In this document: piece after piece, positions 52,246 through 53,941 of the stretch
Layout of the letters: every line of letters starts with the position of its first letter
Position numbering within the stretch: position 1 is the stretch's first letter
DNA from: Candidatus Thorarchaeota archaeon
GTDB lineage: Archaea > Asgardarchaeota > Thorarchaeia > Thorarchaeales > Thorarchaeaceae
Assembly (NCBI GenBank): GCA_016841005.1
Contig: JAEORG010000358.1
Location: 1-53,941, forward strand
DNA length: 53,941 nucleotides
Reading direction: 5' to 3'
Program-made: the position numbers and the translations under genes
The notes under the pieces: model-generated
Databases searched by the model: none
Told to the model about the DNA's origin: nothing
The model's input: only the letters and a program-made list of their open reading frames with translations

Positions 52246-53466
52246 TTGGCCAAAGTCACAAAAGCATCCTATTTCGTATTGATTGCGTGCACAGTTTCTC
52301 ACTTTATGAATCACGTGTACACAGGTGCATTATCACCATTTTTCCCATTGATACGAGATGACCTTGGTCTTACTCTTACAGAAGTGGGAATCTTAACCAG
52401 TGCGGTTATCGTCACTATGACATCAGCCCATCTCGTGGTTGGATACTTGGGTGACAAGGGTCTTCGAGACATCTTCATTTCAATAAGTGTGCTTCTTGCT
52501 GGACTCGTTATGTTAGTTGCAAGTTTTGCGACAAGTTTTCTCTTCTTATTAGGAACCCAGATTGCACTGGGACTTGGAGTATCTGGATATCATCCATCAG
52601 CTTTTCCAGCTATAACTGCAAAGTTCCCTAAGAGGGAAAGGGCGAAGGCAGTTGGTCTCAATGCAGCAGGCGGACTTGTCGGGATGGCAATAATCCCTTT
52701 TCTTGGTGTAACCCTTCTTGTCATATATGGGGGTTGGAGAAATCCTGTTTATTTCCTAGGGTTAATGGGAATTGCTTTATTCTTCCCAATCCTCTTAATG
52801 ATGAGATATGCATCGAAACAAAGTCTGATTGATGAAGAAAATGGAATCAACAATGAACCAGAAGAACCAGTTGGCTGGACAAAGAACTTCTGGCTTGCAA
52901 TGGTGTTCATGGGACTGCGAGGAATCCCGTTTAGGTGTACAACTCTCATGATGCCTATCTACTTGGTTGATTCATATGGATACGAACCTGTTTGGGCGGG
53001 TTCTCTTACAGCTGTCATGCTTACTGCGGGTCTGTTTGGCGAACTCGTTTCAGCACCAATCTCTGATAGATCGGGAAAGAGAGTTCCATACATGATTGTC
53101 TCGGTGGCTAGTATGGTTCCTCTGTTCCTCTTGCTGAATCTCTCACTTCCTCCAATTTCACTCATATTAGTTTTAATAGCAATTGGATTCATCTATTTCT
53201 TTGGAGTTCCTCCTGGACAGGCATATGAAACTGAGGTGAGTCCAACAGAAAGACAGGGATTTGCCTTTGGTCTTCTATTCTCAATAGGAGCTATCCCAGG
53301 TTCCCTCTCACCAGCTATTTTTGGTTGGATAGGAGATGTATATGGATTGTCTTCATCAATCCTGTTTCTTGCGATTGTATCAGGTCTGGCGATGATAGTA
53401 GGGTTCTTCCTCAGAGATTCCGTCACACAAGATAAGACATCAGTTGGTATTGCTATTCAAGAATAG
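52246..53466 (+). CDS. Major facilitator superfamily transporter
   Basis: 406 residues with 12 predicted transmembrane segments in two six-helix halves. The loop GDKGLRDIF after TM2 fits the MFS motif A region (G-x-x-x-D-R-x-G-R-R), and the equivalent ISDRSGKRVPYM in the second half is closer to consensus. The cytosolic centre loop (EENGINNEPEEPVG) is acidic. The sequence is typical of the general metabolite:proton class; substrate not assignable. TTG 52246 is the start, with GGAG about 11 bases upstream; no nearer ATG gives a full TM1. Confidence 0.85.
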   Translation: MAKVTKASYFVLIACTVSHFMNHVYTGALSPFFPLIRDDLGLTLTEVGILTSAVIVTMTSAHLVVGYLGDKGLRDIFISISVLLAGLVMLVASFATSFLFLLGTQIALGLGVSGYHPSAFPAITAKFPKRERAKAVGLNAAGGLVGMAIIPFLGVTLLVIYGGWRNPVYFLGLMGIALFFPILLMMRYASKQSLIDEENGINNEPEEPVGWTKNFWLAMVFMGLRGIPFRCTTLMMPIYLVDSYGYEPVWAGSLTAVMLTAGLFGELVSAPISDRSGKRVPYMIVSVASMVPLFLLLNLSLPPISLILVLIAIGFIYFFGVPPGQAYETEVSPTERQGFAFGLLFSIGAIPGSLSPAIFGWIGDVYGLSSSILFLAIVSGLAMIVGFFLRDSVTQDKTSVGIAIQE

Positions 53467-53520
53467 TACACTCCAATGCTAATAGTCACAATCAAATAGA
53501 AGTTAGGGAGTGACATTTCA

Positions 53521-53941
53521 ATGCAAGATTATCATGTCCACCCCAATTACTCATTAGATGCAGAAGGAACACTTTCTGATTTTTGTGAGGCTGCATTACA
53601 TCAGGGGATTGAGGAGATTGCCTTCACAACACATTTGGATACGGATAAAGTTGCAGAAGATTGTGTCGTTTCAGTTGGGGGAAGATTAGTAGATGTTCAA
53701 TCCCCCATATGGTTTGAGGATTATGAAAAAGAGATTCGGAGTGTTGCGGAAAAATTCAATGATAGAGGATTATCTGTTCTAGTTGGAGCAGAAGTGGATA
53801 TTTATCCTGAAGTTGTAGAAAACATTCCCTCTGCGTTCTATGATGTCGATTGGGATATTGTGATTGGCTCAGTACACTTGGTCAATCATCTAGCAATTTC
53901 CACAGGAGATGGGGCTCGTCAAGTTTTTTCAAGATACAATG
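53521..53941 (+). CDS. PHP-domain phosphoesterase (histidinol-phosphatase-like), 3' end outside window
   Basis: The frame starts at ATG 53521 and runs off the end of the window after 140 codons. DYHVHPNYS (His5, His7) is the first PHP metal motif; FTTHLD (second), GAEVDIYP and GSVHLVNH (third and fourth) follow in order. Histidinol-phosphatase or a related PHP phosphatase is the likely family. GGGAGTGA about 7 bases upstream is a good ribosome-binding site. It lies 54 bases after the MFS gene on the same strand. Confidence 0.85.
   Translation, partial: MQDYHVHPNYSLDAEGTLSDFCEAALHQGIEEIAFTTHLDTDKVAEDCVVSVGGRLVDVQSPIWFEDYEKEIRSVAEKFNDRGLSVLVGAEVDIYPEVVENIPSAFYDVDWDIVIGSVHLVNHLAISTGDGARQVFSRYN

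Noticed and set aside
1..53941. tRNA, rRNA, insertion sequences, integrases or attachment sites
   Set aside because: I read all larger gaps on both strands and saw no cloverleaf, conserved rRNA segment, transposase motif or flanking direct repeats. A tRNAscan or Infernal run would be more reliable.

Overview
The window is almost certainly archaeal. TATA-like boxes sit at leaderless or short-leader spacing (for example upstream of the ArsS-like gene and the DUF1858 gene). Starts are often GTG or TTG preceded by GGAGGT-type Shine-Dalgarno sequences. A thiolase and DUF35 gene pair is present, along with TM + winged-helix + zinc-ribbon proteins and giant Ig-repeat surface proteins with a C-terminal membrane anchor. 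The gene mix fits an Asgard-type archaeon (Thorarchaeia-like would be my first guess). That placement is inference: no rRNA, tRNA or ribosomal-protein gene lies in the window. I see no IS element, CRISPR array or prophage; this is a chromosomal segment with many secreted and membrane proteins.

Layout. 1-5.5 kb: the 3' end of a carboxylesterase, an Nramp metal transporter, a convergent thiolase-like/DUF35 operon whose thiolase lacks the nucleophilic cysteine, and a TPR protein. 5.7-10 kb: an extracytoplasmic metallophosphoesterase, a DUF1614 membrane protein and an FMN-dependent alpha-hydroxy-acid dehydrogenase. 10-13.4 kb: an ArsS-like radical SAM protein with its two known partner families (rSAM/selenodomain-associated transferases 1 and 2) around a polytopic membrane protein. 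13.6-19.8 kb: a protein of fourteen 29-residue repeats, a secreted two-domain protein, a paralogous pair of TM/winged-helix/zinc-ribbon proteins, an anchored endonuclease/exonuclease/phosphatase-fold enzyme and a Gly/Cys-rich membrane protein. 20-25.6 kb: a DUF2341 surface protein, then a divergent Lrp/AsnC regulator and glutamine synthetase. 25.9-39.7 kb: one 4604-residue surface protein with about 34 Ig-like repeats, a transmembrane segment and a cytosolic tail. 39.8-42.4 kb: SCP2-like protein, COG1237 metallo-beta-lactamase-fold protein, DUF1858 redox protein and PanB. 42.5-47.4 kb: a membrane-anchored protein of about eleven winged-helix-like units in an apparent operon with a P-type cation ATPase. 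47.6-53.9 kb: anchored subtilase, LVIVD-repeat surface protein, small conserved-looking protein, MFS transporter and the start of a PHP phosphoesterase.

The strongest leads are: (1) the ArsS-like/transferase-1/transferase-2 locus, probably making an arsenosugar-like or other rSAM-dependent glycoconjugate; (2) the Cys-less thiolase with DUF35 partner, which recalls the Ltp2-DUF35 aldolase rather than a true thiolase; (3) the multi-winged-helix membrane protein and the two smaller TM-WH-Zn-ribbon proteins, whose architecture recalls UFL1 and DDRGK1 of the UFMylation ligase; and (4) the giant surface protein, whose cytosolic tail ends in a UBA-like three-helix pattern. Function in all four is inference from motifs and context.
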